DNA of 7,969 nt from Hyphomicrobiaceae bacterium (GCA_020442225.1 JAGRKR010000383.1:1-7969), one strand, 5' to 3'. Counted from the first letter of the stretch, positions 1-6,784 are shown. A program made the numbers and translations. Notes: a model not told the origin generated them from the letters alone.

Positions 1-312
1 GCCAACAAGCCGACGCCGGCCGAGATCACGGCCTGCCGGCCGTTCCTGAGCGCCCGGATCGCCGCCTCGCCAAACCTCGAGTGCGTCGTCGCGCTCGGCC
101 GCATCGCGCACGACAGCGTCGTCAAGGCGGCCAACCGCCGAGCTGCCGACATGCCCTTCGCGCACGGCCGCCGGCATCAACTCGCCGATGGGCTGACGTT
201 CTTCGACAGCTATCACTGCTCGCGCTACAATACGAACACCGGTCGCCTGACGCCGCAGATGTTCCGTGCCGTCTTCGCCGACGTGCGCGCCCACCTCGAT
301 GCCGGGCGATGA
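1..312 (+). CDS. Uracil-DNA glycosylase, family 5 (UdgB type), C-terminal part
   Basis: Partial gene: frame 1 is open from the left edge to TGA at 310-312, giving 103 residues and no start. Family 5 glycosylases excise uracil and other deaminated bases from DNA as the first step of base excision repair, and usually carry an iron-sulfur cluster. What is visible: NKPTPAEITACRPFL near residues 2-16, VVALGRIAHD near 34-43, and SYHCSRYNTNTGRLTP near residues 72-87. In family 5 enzymes the last block is the second active-site motif, of the general form SYH-x-S-x-x-N-x-x-TGRLT. The first active-site motif and the cluster cysteines would lie upstream of the window. The family assignment rests on recognising these blocks. 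The neighbouring DUF3775 gene starts 180 bases downstream, too far to assume one operon. Confidence 0.85.
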   Translation, partial: ANKPTPAEITACRPFLSARIAASPNLECVVALGRIAHDSVVKAANRRAADMPFAHGRRHQLADGLTFFDSYHCSRYNTNTGRLTPQMFRAVFADVRAHLDAGR

Positions 313-413
313 CGGCTCGTTGCCCGAGAGCCGCGGCACCGCTGACGTCGCCCCCCTCGCATCTGCTTCCAGCCTCGGCCCGCGGCTTGCGATGGATCAA
401 GTCGTCCGCGACC

Positions 414-424
414 TGACGGCGTCA
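414..424. promoter_or_regulatory. Short perfect inverted repeat upstream of the DUF3775 gene
   Basis: TGACG-G-CGTCA is an 11-base perfect palindrome about 70 bases before the start codon at 493, in the 180-base gap after the glycosylase gene. It could be an operator half-site pair, but it is short and no convincing -35/-10 pair lies beside it. The rest of 313-492 shows no further gene. Confidence 0.2.
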
Positions 425-492
425 CTCTGCACGCGTGATCGGCGCAGCGAACCGGCGGCGGTCGCACATTGGCTGATACGGGAGAGTTTCTC

Positions 493-927
493 ATGGCTGT
501 AGACGAGGATCGCCGCGCACAGGTCGAGATCGCACCGGAGAAGGTGGCGCACGTGATCGTCCGCGCCCGCGAGATCGACGCCAAAGTCGGGGCGTGGGAC
601 GACACCGCCGGGAGCCCCGCCGCCGCCGAGGACGACGCCGACCAGACGCTCGAGGACCTGGCGTCAGACCCGACGCGCGACGAGCTAGCCGAGTTCATCG
701 CCGCGCTCAATCTCGACGAGCAGACGCATCTGGTGGCCTTGACCTGGGTCGGCCGCGGCAGCTTCGAACCCGAGGACTACCAGGAAGCGGTCGAGACGGC
801 GCGCAACGAGCGCGTCAACGCCACGGAGACCTACCTGCTCGGCATCCCGCTGCTCGCCGACTACCTCGAGGACGGCCTCGAGCGCATGGGCTTCAACATC
901 GAGGATGTCGAGGACGGGATTCTCTAG
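493..927 (+). CDS. DUF3775 family protein, function unknown
   Basis: A 144-residue acidic, soluble-looking protein with no signal peptide or membrane segment. The C-terminal half matches my recollection of the DUF3775 family: DELAEFIAALNLDEQTHLVAL, then WVGRGSFEPEDYQEAV, ARNERVN and ending LLADYLEDGLE near the C terminus. The domain is found mostly in Alphaproteobacteria and no biochemical role is known to me. An Asp/Ala-rich linker (about residues 37-60) separates a short N-terminal helix from the conserved part. I chose ATG at 493 because GGGAGAG sits six bases upstream (480-486); a TTG at 469 in the same frame would add eight residues but has no ribosome-binding site. The stop is followed after three bases by a hairpin repeat. 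No functional link to the glycosylase upstream can be claimed. Confidence 0.8.
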   Translation: MAVDEDRRAQVEIAPEKVAHVIVRAREIDAKVGAWDDTAGSPAAAEDDADQTLEDLASDPTRDELAEFIAALNLDEQTHLVALTWVGRGSFEPEDYQEAVETARNERVNATETYLLGIPLLADYLEDGLERMGFNIEDVEDGIL

Positions 928-930
928 GGC

Positions 931-980
931 GCGATCGAGCGAGCTGGAGGCGCTGCGCGCGTCCAGCGAGAACGTGAATC
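931..980. repeat. REP-like hairpin repeat, copy A
   Basis: First of four related copies. It starts three bases after the DUF3775 stop. Stem 943-948 pairs with 962-967, then a G/G mismatch (949/961), then GCGC 950-953 pairs with 957-960 around a three-base loop. CGAG stands at the 5' foot of the stem. Bases 931-968 match copy B (1005-1042) at 35 of 38 positions. Bases 933-980 match copy C (6783-6829) at 39 of 48 aligned positions with one gap, by hand alignment. The tail ACGTGAATC is also shared with copy C. Confidence 0.7.
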
Positions 981-1004
981 GCACCCGGCACTCACAAGCC
1001 CCTT

Positions 1005-1042
1005 GCGATCGAGCGAGCTGGAGGCGCCGCGCGCGTCTGGCG
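1005..1042. repeat. REP-like hairpin repeat, copy B
   Basis: Direct tandem copy of the element at 931, offset by 74 bases. The first 23 bases are identical to copy A. The stem 1017-1022/1036-1041 still pairs although two right-arm bases changed, giving T-G and G-T wobbles. The G/G mismatch (1023/1035) is kept, and the GCGC core is 1024-1027/1031-1034. The sequence after 1042 no longer resembles the tail of the other copies. Confidence 0.65.
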
Positions 1043-1061
1043 GGATCACGCTGGGATGAGC

Positions 1062-1076
1062 CCGGCGCAACGCCGG
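1062..1076. terminator. GC stem-loop between convergent genes
   Basis: CCGGCG-CAA-CGCCGG is a perfect six-base-pair stem with a three-base loop, 11 bases beyond the hydrolase stop on the minus strand. It could help end transcription of the slt-hydrolase unit. There is no T tract on either strand, so it is not a textbook intrinsic terminator. Confidence 0.35.
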
Positions 1077-1087
1077 CGGTCCCCGCT

Positions 1088-2008
1088 TCAGTAGGCCGCC
1101 AACGCCTGCTCGGCCACGTGCTGGTCGTCGCTGCGCATCAGGAAATCGAATATGATCCTGATCGTCGCCTCGTCCCTCAGCAGCGGCGCGTGGCCCTGTG
1201 CCCTGACGGTCAGGCTCTCGATGCGCGGATGGCGCGTGCACATCTGCTCGAGCGTGGTGCGGCTCAGGATGTCCGAGTTCTCGCCGCGGATGGCCAGCAG
1301 CGGGAACGGCGAGAGCGCCATGAATTGCGGCCACAGATCGGGAATGCCGCCGCCGCCGAGCGAGATGGCCTTCGACAGGTTGGCGTCGTAGCTCGGCGCC
1401 GGACGGCCGTTCTCGTCGTGATACCACTGCCGCGCAACGGCCTGCCATTCGACGTCGTCGAGGTCGGTGAAATCGCGCGCGCCCATGCCGCGAACGAGCG
1501 CCGTCGCCTCCTCCCAGGTTGCCGGCAACGGCACACGGCCGACGTAGCCGACGATGCGCGCCAGACCTTCCTTGTCGATGACCGGCCCGATGTCGTTGAG
1601 CACGACGGCGCCGATCGTAGTCGGACGCAGCACGGCCATGATCATCGCCAGAATGCCGCCGCGCGAGGTGCCGACCACTGCGGCGCTGTGCAACCCGGCG
1701 ATGGTCATGAAATCGAGGATGTCGAGCGCCTCGACGAGCAGCGTGTAGTTGCGCCAGTCGGGATCGCGGGCAGAGCGGCCACGCCCGCGATAGTCGACGG
1801 CATAGACCGGCCGGCGATGCCCGCGGGCGTCCGCCAGCCGGCTGGCAAGCACGTGGAAATCGGCGGCGTTGCGCGTCAAGCCCGGCAGACAGAGCGCCGG
1901 CCGGCGCAGACTGCCGGGCGCCTCGTAATGGCGGACGTGCAGGCGCAGTCCGTCACGGGCGGTGAAATAGATGTCGCGCCAGCCTTGCCCCTCAGCCATC
2001 TCGGTCAT
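1088..2008 (-). CDS. Alpha/beta hydrolase
   Basis: A 306-residue cytoplasmic alpha/beta-hydrolase-fold enzyme, possibly an esterase or lactonase; the substrate cannot be read from sequence. From the chosen start, the oxyanion-hole region is LPGLTRN near residues 41-47. The DYRGRGRS block is near 72-79. The nucleophile elbow is GTSRGG with Ser115, the probable acid is Asp246 in GENSD, and the catalytic His is His273 in QGHAPLL, so the triad looks complete. The frame could extend to ATG at 2044 (318 residues), but that start has no ribosome-binding site. ATG at 2008 has GAGG six bases upstream; ATG at 1999 is another option. The gene follows slt on the same strand after an 82-base gap and is probably co-transcribed with it. 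Families with this layout include 3-oxoadipate enol-lactonase-like and esterase-like proteins. Confidence 0.85.
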   Translation of the reverse strand: MTEMAEGQGWRDIYFTARDGLRLHVRHYEAPGSLRRPALCLPGLTRNAADFHVLASRLADARGHRRPVYAVDYRGRGRSARDPDWRNYTLLVEALDILDFMTIAGLHSAAVVGTSRGGILAMIMAVLRPTTIGAVVLNDIGPVIDKEGLARIVGYVGRVPLPATWEEATALVRGMGARDFTDLDDVEWQAVARQWYHDENGRPAPSYDANLSKAISLGGGGIPDLWPQFMALSPFPLLAIRGENSDILSRTTLEQMCTRHPRIESLTVRAQGHAPLLRDEATIRIIFDFLMRSDDQHVAEQALAAY

Positions 2009-2060
2009 CCATCGCCTCACCGTAGCAAGCATGCCGGGCCGCATCGCGGATCGCGGTCAT
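1992..2060 (-). promoter_or_regulatory. Possible leader ORF overlapping the hydrolase start
   Basis: A strong AGGAGG (minus strand, 2073-2078) lies between slt and the hydrolase but is about 28 bases from the longest hydrolase start, too far to serve it. It is 12 bases from an out-of-frame ATG at 2060, which opens a 22-codon ORF. That ORF ends in TGA (1992-1994) overlapping the hydrolase ATG at 1999 in the pattern ATGGCTGA. This fits a coupled leader peptide, but the ribosome-binding site may be fortuitous. Confidence 0.25.
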
Positions 2061-2090
2061 CCCGCGCAATCGCCTCCTGAGCGTCAGACG

Positions 2091-4334
2091 TCAGCGCGGC
2101 CCGAGATCATCGGCGAGACGCACGGGCTTTTCCATCTTCCCGAGCCTCGCGCGGTAGATTTGCACGTTCGAGAGCACCTTGGCGACATACTCCCGCGTCT
2201 CCTCGAAGGGGATGCGCTCGATCCAGTCGACGGCATCGACCGACTTGGTGCGGGGATCGCCGAACTCCCTTATCCATTGCCTGACGCGCCCGGGGCCGGC
2301 GTTGTAGCCGGCCAGCAGCAGCACGTAGTTGCCTTTGAACTCGCGCAGACGATCACCGATGTAGGCGCTGGCGATCATGGTGTTGTAGGCCGGGTCGGTC
2401 ATCAGGCGGCCCAGCTCGCACTTGATCTTGTAGTCGCGACAGACGTGCCTGGCGGTGATCGGCATGACCTGGAGAATGCCCCGCGCGCCGGCGCCGGAGC
2501 GGATCTGGGTATTGAACTCGCTTTCCTGGCGCGCGATCGACAGGAGCAATGCCGGCTCGGGCGGCTGGCGCAGGGGCTTGTACGCCGGCAGCGGATGCGT
2601 CGGATAGGAGTAGTGGATCAGGTTGAAGCCGCGCGTGCCGGCGGTCTTGGCGATCCGGATGCTCATCTGCGTATCGCCCATCGCCCCGGCGAGATGCGCC
2701 AGCATGACCGCCTCGCCCTGCGCCGTCATGACGTGGCGCAGGTGCAGGAGGATGATGCGCGCGACGCGGCTCTGACCGACCTTGTGGGCGATCACGGCGG
2801 CGCGCACCACCTCGCGCGCATTGAAGCGCTTGATCTCGTCGGCCGACGGCGCCGGCGGCGGCGGCAGGTGAAGGCGCCCCTGCCCCGGCGACAGCGTCTG
2901 GCGGGCGAGCAGCCCGTAGAACGTATCCGTGCTGGCCATCGCGGCCCGGTAGTGGGAGCGCGCCTTTTCCGCGCGCCCGAGCGCCTGTTGCGTGCGGCCC
3001 ATCCAGTAATTGGCCTTGGCGCGGCTGCGCGGACCGTCGGCGGAGGCGAGCATGAGCTCGAAGTGCGGCAGGGCCAGCTTGGCCGACCGCAGGTGCCTGA
3101 GCGCCAGCCATCCCGCGAAGAACGCGGCATCCTTGCGCTCGTTGACGGAGAGCGTGCCGGGCGCCTTGACCAACTCGTAGGCGGCCTTGGCCCGGCCCTC
3201 CTTCAGCGCCTCGTAGGCGGCGAGGCGCCGCTCGACCCACCAGTCGTCGAGGCTGACGGCAAGAGCCGGATCGATCGGGGCCGTGCGCAGGAGGGCACGC
3301 ACCTCCGCGTCCTTGCCGCTGCGGCGCAGCACCTGGATGCGCTGGAAGACCATGCCCCAGTCCTTGGCGGCCTCGGCGGGCAGGGCCGCCATGGCCTTGG
3401 CCGCGCCGGGCTTGCGCAGGTAGACCTGCAGGCGGGCCTCGGCCTTCTTGCGCTCGGCTTCACCCATCAGCTTCGCCGTGCGGGCCGCGGCTGCGCCCCG
3501 CGCGTTACGCTCGCTGCGCCAGCGCAGATCGCGCATCAGCAGGCGATCCAGCCGCCACTTGTGGTCCTCCGGCTTGAGCAGCTTGCCAAGCTTCTCCAGC
3601 AGACGCTGCTCGGTCCGCGCATCGAAATCGTAGTTCCGCCACGCCAGCGCGGCATGGCGACGGGCCTCGGCGTCCTTCTTCTCGGCGAGGAATGCCAGCG
3701 CCAGGGCCCCGTGACCGGCGCCGGTGCGCGGCTTCTCCGACTTGAAGAAGGCGTGAACCTCGGCGGCAGGGGCATCGCGCAGGAAGAGAAGCTTCTCCGA
3801 GCGCCCGCGCAACCGCGGATGGCCCGGCCAACCCGGACTCGTGGCCAGGAACTTGTCGATCTCCGCCTGCGTCGCCTCCGACCGGTCACTCCACAGCGAG
3901 AACCACAGCGCGAGCTTGCGGCCGAGCGGGTCGACGATCTTGCCGCGCGCCTCGGCGGCCAATGCCGGCTTCCCGTCGCTGATGGCCTGTATGGCCTCGC
4001 GGATCCGCTTGGCATCGTCGAGGTCGATGGCGATGTCGCGCACGGGAGCGATGGCGGCGTCGAGCCGTGCGACGTGCTCGGCCTCGGCCCGGCGGCGCGG
4101 ACGGACCGCCGGCTTGGCATCCACGGGCGAGGCGGCCGGGCCGGCGGGGGTGGCGGCGGGTTTGCCCTTCTCTTCCAGCGGCTTCGCTTCAGCGAATGCA
4201 AGGCGAGGCGTGGGCGTCAGCAGGATGGCCGCGAGCAGGAGCCCCGCCAGCAGCCGCAGGGCGGCGCAGGTGCGGCCCGGCCGCGGCCGGGCTCGCCGAC
4301 CGACAAGCCGGCGTCGCGCTGAGGACATCGTCAT
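2091..4334 (-). CDS. slt: Soluble lytic murein transglycosylase (Slt70-like)
   Basis: A 747-residue periplasmic enzyme that cleaves the MurNAc-GlcNAc bond of peptidoglycan non-hydrolytically, leaving 1,6-anhydro-MurNAc ends. The N terminus is a signal peptide: an Arg-rich n-region, a hydrophobic core near residues 26-39 (LRLLAGLLLAAILL) and probable cleavage after LAFA at 48. A Pro/Ala/Lys-rich linker follows, then a long Ala-rich helical part (about 75-580) like the superhelical U/L domains of Slt70. The C-terminal lysozyme-like domain has RQESEF with catalytic Glu604, GARGILQVMP, DPAYN and AGYNAGPGRV. It is longer than E. coli Slt70 (about 620 mature residues), mostly through the linker. 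ATG at 4334 is preferred because AGGAG lies seven bases upstream and it puts the signal peptide at the N terminus; ATG at 4442 would add 36 residues without such support. The gene is divergent from dapA. Confidence 0.92.
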   Translation of the reverse strand: MTMSSARRRLVGRRARPRPGRTCAALRLLAGLLLAAILLTPTPRLAFAEAKPLEEKGKPAATPAGPAASPVDAKPAVRPRRRAEAEHVARLDAAIAPVRDIAIDLDDAKRIREAIQAISDGKPALAAEARGKIVDPLGRKLALWFSLWSDRSEATQAEIDKFLATSPGWPGHPRLRGRSEKLLFLRDAPAAEVHAFFKSEKPRTGAGHGALALAFLAEKKDAEARRHAALAWRNYDFDARTEQRLLEKLGKLLKPEDHKWRLDRLLMRDLRWRSERNARGAAAARTAKLMGEAERKKAEARLQVYLRKPGAAKAMAALPAEAAKDWGMVFQRIQVLRRSGKDAEVRALLRTAPIDPALAVSLDDWWVERRLAAYEALKEGRAKAAYELVKAPGTLSVNERKDAAFFAGWLALRHLRSAKLALPHFELMLASADGPRSRAKANYWMGRTQQALGRAEKARSHYRAAMASTDTFYGLLARQTLSPGQGRLHLPPPPAPSADEIKRFNAREVVRAAVIAHKVGQSRVARIILLHLRHVMTAQGEAVMLAHLAGAMGDTQMSIRIAKTAGTRGFNLIHYSYPTHPLPAYKPLRQPPEPALLLSIARQESEFNTQIRSGAGARGILQVMPITARHVCRDYKIKCELGRLMTDPAYNTMIASAYIGDRLREFKGNYVLLLAGYNAGPGRVRQWIREFGDPRTKSVDAVDWIERIPFEETREYVAKVLSNVQIYRARLGKMEKPVRLADDLGPR

Positions 4335-4375
4335 GAGTGCGCTCCTCTGCTGCCCGATCGCCTTGCCCGTGGCGC

Positions 4376-4440
4376 GCTGCGTCCGGCGCAGCCTGTGAAA
4401 CCTCCGCCCGATGGCGGCTCCTGTCGAGGCGTGAGACGCC
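4376..4440. other. Three small inverted repeats in the slt leader region
   Basis: Three perfect short stems lie in a row upstream of slt: GCTGCG/CGCAGC (4376-4392), CCGCC/GGCGG (4404-4417) and GGCGT/ACGCC (4428-4440). They would fold in the slt 5' leader if its promoter is at or beyond about 4440. In such GC-rich DNA short stems arise easily, so function is unproven. Confidence 0.25.
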
Positions 4441-4443
4441 AAC

Positions 4444-4472
4444 TTGCAGTCGGCACGTCGACAGCCTAATGT
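4444..4472 (+). promoter_or_regulatory. Candidate promoter for dapA-smpB
   Basis: TTGCAG (4444-4449) and TAATGT (4467-4472) are separated by exactly 17 bases and face dapA, about 115 bases before its start. Each hexamer matches only three positions of the sigma-70 consensus, so this is a weak prediction. A palindrome overlaps the -10 element. Confidence 0.3.
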
Positions 4473-4475
4473 CGA
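4458..4475. promoter_or_regulatory. Operator-like palindrome in the slt/dapA divergent region
   Basis: TCGACA-GCCTAA-TGTCGA is a perfect six-base inverted repeat with a six-base spacer, overlapping the candidate -10 element of dapA. A second TGTCGAG occurs at 4422-4428, 48 bases upstream of the right arm plus flanking G. The symmetry and location suit a dimeric repressor site. No regulator gene is nearby and the identity of any binding protein is unknown. Confidence 0.35.
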
Positions 4476-4587
4476 GCCTTCACCCTGAACGCTGGAGGTG
4501 CGATTCCCCTGGCGAGGGTATCAATGGAAAGCATGGCGTCAAGGCGGCAGCGCCACGGGGCACTGCAGCCCTGCCAGGGAGCGAGGC

Positions 4588-5478
4588 ATGTTCAAGGGGT
4601 CGTTTACAGCGCTCATCACGCCCTTCAAGGGCGGCAAGATCGATGAGCCCGCTTTCCGTCGCCTGGTCGACTGGCAGATCGACGAGGGCACCCATGGCCT
4701 CGTTCCGGTCGGCACGACCGGCGAAAGCCCGACATTGAGCCATGCCGAGCACAAGCGCGTGGTGGAACTGTGCGTCGAGACGGCCAAGGGCCGCGTACCC
4801 GTCGTCGCCGGCGCCGGCTCGAACTCGACAGCGGAGGCCATCGACTTCTCGCTGCACGCGCAGGAAGCGGGCGCCGACGCGGTGCTGATCGTCACGCCCT
4901 ACTACAACAAGCCGACACAGGAAGGGCTCTATCAGCACTTCAAGGCCATCAACGATGCGATCTCGATCCCGATCGTCATCTACAATATCCCGGGACGCTC
5001 AGTCATCGACATGACCGTCGAGACCATGGCGCGCTGCTTCGAGCTGAAGCATGTCGTCGGTCTCAAGGATGCCACCGCCAATCTGGCGCGCGCCTCCCAG
5101 CAGCGCCTGGCTATGGGCAAGGGGTTCAACATGCTCTCGGGCGAGGATGCCACCGTCCTCGGCTTCATGGCGCACGGCGGGCACGGCTGCATCTCCGTGA
5201 CCTCCAACGTGGCGCCCCGGCTCTGCGCCGATTTCCAGAACGCCTGCCTCGCAGGCGACTATGCCAAGGCGCTCGATCTGCACGATCGCCTGATGCCGCT
5301 GCACGACGCGCTGTTCGTGGAAACGAGCCCGGGTCCCGTGAAGTATGCGGCGTCCCGCCTTGGGCTGTGCAGCGCCGAGACCCGACTGCCCATGGCGCCG
5401 ATCTCGGATGCTGCGCGCAAGGCCGTCGACGCGGCGATCGCCAGCGTCGGCCTGTTGCAGCCCAAGGCGGCCGAGTAG
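4588..5478 (+). CDS. dapA: 4-hydroxy-tetrahydrodipicolinate synthase
   Basis: A 296-residue cytoplasmic enzyme (E. coli DapA is 292) that condenses pyruvate with aspartate-4-semialdehyde, the first committed step to lysine and meso-diaminopimelate. The whole active site is visible: GTTGES with Thr43 and Thr44, [10 protein letters not shown] with Tyr106, Tyr132 and Arg137 in IYNIPGRS, and the Schiff-base Lys160 in VGLKDAT. These align with Thr44, Thr45, Tyr107, Tyr133, Arg138 and Lys161 of the E. coli enzyme. [11 protein letters not shown] near 197-207 is also typical. ATG at 4588 has AGGGAG six bases upstream and matches the family N terminus ([13 protein letters not shown]); a GTG at 4498 in frame would add a 30-residue non-homologous tail. 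smpB follows after 34 bases, so the two are probably one operon. Confidence 0.97.
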   Translation: MFKGSFTALITPFKGGKIDEPAFRRLVDWQIDEGTHGLVPVGTTGESPTLSHAEHKRVVELCVETAKGRVPVVAGAGSNSTAEAIDFSLHAQEAGADAVLIVTPYYNKPTQEGLYQHFKAINDAISIPIVIYNIPGRSVIDMTVETMARCFELKHVVGLKDATANLARASQQRLAMGKGFNMLSGEDATVLGFMAHGGHGCISVTSNVAPRLCADFQNACLAGDYAKALDLHDRLMPLHDALFVETSPGPVKYAASRLGLCSAETRLPMAPISDAARKAVDAAIASVGLLQPKAAE

Positions 5479-5512
5479 GCAGTCCGAGCCGAGGCACGCC
5501 AGGAAGCACCCG

Positions 5513-5986
5513 ATGTCCGCCAAGAAGGACGACGATCGCAAGATCGTCGCTGAGAACCGCAAGGCGCGGTTCAACTACGAGATCGAGGAAACGATCGAGG
5601 CGGGCATCATGCTGACCGGCAGCGAGGTGAAATCGCTGCGGCAGGGCAAGGCCAACATCGCCGAATCCTATGCCTCCGTGGAAGGCGGCGCGATCGTCCT
5701 GGTCAATTCCCACATCCCCGAATACACGCAGGCCGGCCGCTTCAACCACGAGCCGCGCCGGCATCGCAAGCTGCTGCTCAAGAAGCGCGAGATCGGGCGC
5801 CTGTCGGTCGCCATCCAGCGCGAGGGCATGACGCTGGTGCCGCTCGAGCTCTATTTCAACACGCGCGGCATCGCCAAGCTGCGGCTCGCCGTCGCCAAGG
5901 GCCGCAAGGTCCACGACAAGCGCGACGCCGTTCGCACGCGCGACTGGGAACGCCAGAAGTCGCGGCTGCTGCGCGAGAAGGGATGA
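5513..5986 (+). CDS. smpB: SsrA (tmRNA)-binding protein SmpB
   Basis: A 157-residue protein (E. coli SmpB is 160) that binds tmRNA and delivers it to ribosomes stalled on mRNAs lacking a stop codon, starting trans-translation. Recognisable blocks: [10 protein letters not shown] near the N terminus, the [14 protein letters not shown] tmRNA-binding region, [11 protein letters not shown] in the middle, LVPLELYFN, and a basic C-terminal tail containing KGRKVHDKR and [14 protein letters not shown] that enters the empty mRNA channel. ATG at 5513 has AGGAAG six bases upstream and gives the standard N terminus; the same frame is open to 5345 but overlaps dapA. No tmRNA gene is visible in the window. 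A strong stem-loop follows the stop within a few bases. Confidence 0.96.
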   Translation: MSAKKDDDRKIVAENRKARFNYEIEETIEAGIMLTGSEVKSLRQGKANIAESYASVEGGAIVLVNSHIPEYTQAGRFNHEPRRHRKLLLKKREIGRLSVAIQREGMTLVPLELYFNTRGIAKLRLAVAKGRKVHDKRDAVRTRDWERQKSRLLREKG

Positions 5987-5990
5987 CGAC

Positions 5991-6022
5991 GGGCCGGTTG
6001 CGAGCGGCCGCTCGCCTGGCCC
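5991..6022 (+). terminator. Stem-loop after smpB
   Basis: GCGAGCGGCCGCTCGC (6000-6015) is a perfect 16-base palindrome, flanked by outer arms GGGCC (5991-5995) and GGCCC (6018-6022) with a small internal loop. It begins four bases after the smpB stop, where a terminator for dapA-smpB is expected. There is no T tract, so it may instead be an RNA-end-stabilising hairpin or simply GC-rich symmetry. Confidence 0.4.
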
Positions 6023-6055
6023 GGCTTGGTACGGCGGGCGCGACGGGAATGCCTC

Positions 6056-6070
6056 GCGGGCGCTGCCCGC
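6056..6070 (+). other. Stem-loop upstream of the peroxiredoxin-like gene
   Basis: GCGGGC-GCT-GCCCGC is a perfect six-base-pair stem with a three-base loop, about 105 bases before the start at 6176. A TACGAT at 6092-6097 resembles a -10 hexamer but has no good -35 partner. The rest of 5987-6175 shows no small gene. Confidence 0.25.
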
Positions 6071-6175
6071 TGCGACGTGGAGAGTGAACGATACGATGTC
6101 GACCAGCAGAGCGGCGGTGACCGGCACGCCCGACCGCCACGCTGGCGCGGACGCGGGATTGCGGGAGGCGCGACG

Positions 6176-6784
6176 ATGACGGACACCGGTGGCTTTCCCA
6201 TACCGGCGGACGACGGCGGCGCAAGGCACCTGACCCGGCGCAAACGTCTGCCGGATCTGGACCTCGTCACGACACGGGGCGACACGCTGTCGCTAGGCCG
6301 CCACCCCGGCTGGCTGGTGCTCTACTGCTACACCTGGACCGGGCGCCCCGGCGTCACGAACCCGCCCGGCTGGGACGACATCCCCGGCGCCCACGGCTCG
6401 ACCCCCGAAAGCATCGGCTTCTGCAATCTCCACTCGTCGTTTCGTGGTTTGGGCGCAGAGGTCGTGGGTGTGTCGACCCAGGACACCGCCTGGCAGCAGG
6501 AGTTCGCCACGCGCCTCGCATTGCCGTTCCCGCTGGCGAGCGACGCCGCCCTGGCGCTGACGCGCGCGCTCGACCTGCCGACCTTCGAGACGGGCGGCGC
6601 GACCTACCTGAAGCGTCTGACGATGGTGCTCCGTGACGGCCGCATCGAGCGCGTGTTCTATCCGGTCCATCCACCGGAGACGCATCCACGCGAAGTCCTG
6701 GCCTGGCTGTCGGCGCACCTGAGCTACGCCGTCGAGGCGCGGCCCGCGGCTGCCGCGAAGGATGGCGGGAAACACAGAGCCTGA
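6176..6784 (+). CDS. Peroxiredoxin-fold protein lacking the usual redox cysteines
   Basis: A 202-residue cytoplasmic protein of the AhpC/TSA (peroxiredoxin) thioredoxin-like superfamily. Supporting blocks: WLVLYCYTWTGRPGV (46-60), PPGWDDIPGAHGSTPE (63-78), GLGAEVVGVSTQDTAWQQEFA (about 91-111), LPFPLASD, and LKRLTMVLRDGRIERVFYPV. Related proteins, as I recall them, carry GCTPxxC at the active-site loop, the first Cys attacking the peroxide and the second resolving it. Here the loop is GSTPESI, so Ser75 and Ile80 stand in those places; the only nearby cysteines are Cys51 and Cys83. Classical peroxidase chemistry therefore looks lost or altered. ATG at 6176 has GGAGG seven bases upstream; the frame upstream to 6026 has no homology. 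The last codons (His-Arg-Ala-stop) fall inside a repeat unit. The fold is well supported, the activity is not. Confidence 0.85.
   Translation: MTDTGGFPIPADDGGARHLTRRKRLPDLDLVTTRGDTLSLGRHPGWLVLYCYTWTGRPGVTNPPGWDDIPGAHGSTPESIGFCNLHSSFRGLGAEVVGVSTQDTAWQQEFATRLALPFPLASDAALALTRALDLPTFETGGATYLKRLTMVLRDGRIERVFYPVHPPETHPREVLAWLSAHLSYAVEARPAAAAKDGGKHRA

Noticed and set aside
931..1042. The repeats as a CRISPR array
   Set aside because: There are only two units per site, the repeats are imperfect, the element itself forms the hairpin, and no cas genes are present.
905..2080. A 391-codon plus-strand frame antisense to the hydrolase
   Set aside because: It begins inside the DUF3775 gene, runs through the repeats and has no domain; the minus strand shows a full catalytic triad.
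1971..4322. A long plus-strand open frame (783 codons) antisense to slt
   Set aside because: It mirrors the codon structure of slt in high-GC DNA, is rich in Arg, Gly, Ala and Leu with no recognisable domain, and the minus strand carries clear transglycosylase motifs.
4335..4442. The 36-residue longer slt start at 4442
   Set aside because: It would bury the signal peptide behind a basic stretch; AGGAG seven bases before the ATG at 4334 decides the start.
4498..4587. N-terminal extension of dapA to a GTG at 4498
   Set aside because: No ribosome-binding site at a suitable distance, no family similarity, and the ATG at 4588 matches the standard DapA N terminus with AGGGAG upstream.
4335..4587. 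A lysine riboswitch upstream of dapA
   Set aside because: The leader is too short and shows none of the conserved lysine-riboswitch core; only small GC stems are present.
5345..5512. Extension of the smpB frame upstream of 5513
   Set aside because: It lies within dapA in another frame and encodes Arg/Pro-rich sequence unlike SmpB.
6026..6175. Extension of the peroxiredoxin-like frame upstream of 6176
   Set aside because: It contains two stem-loops and low-complexity residues; GGAGG supports the ATG at 6176.
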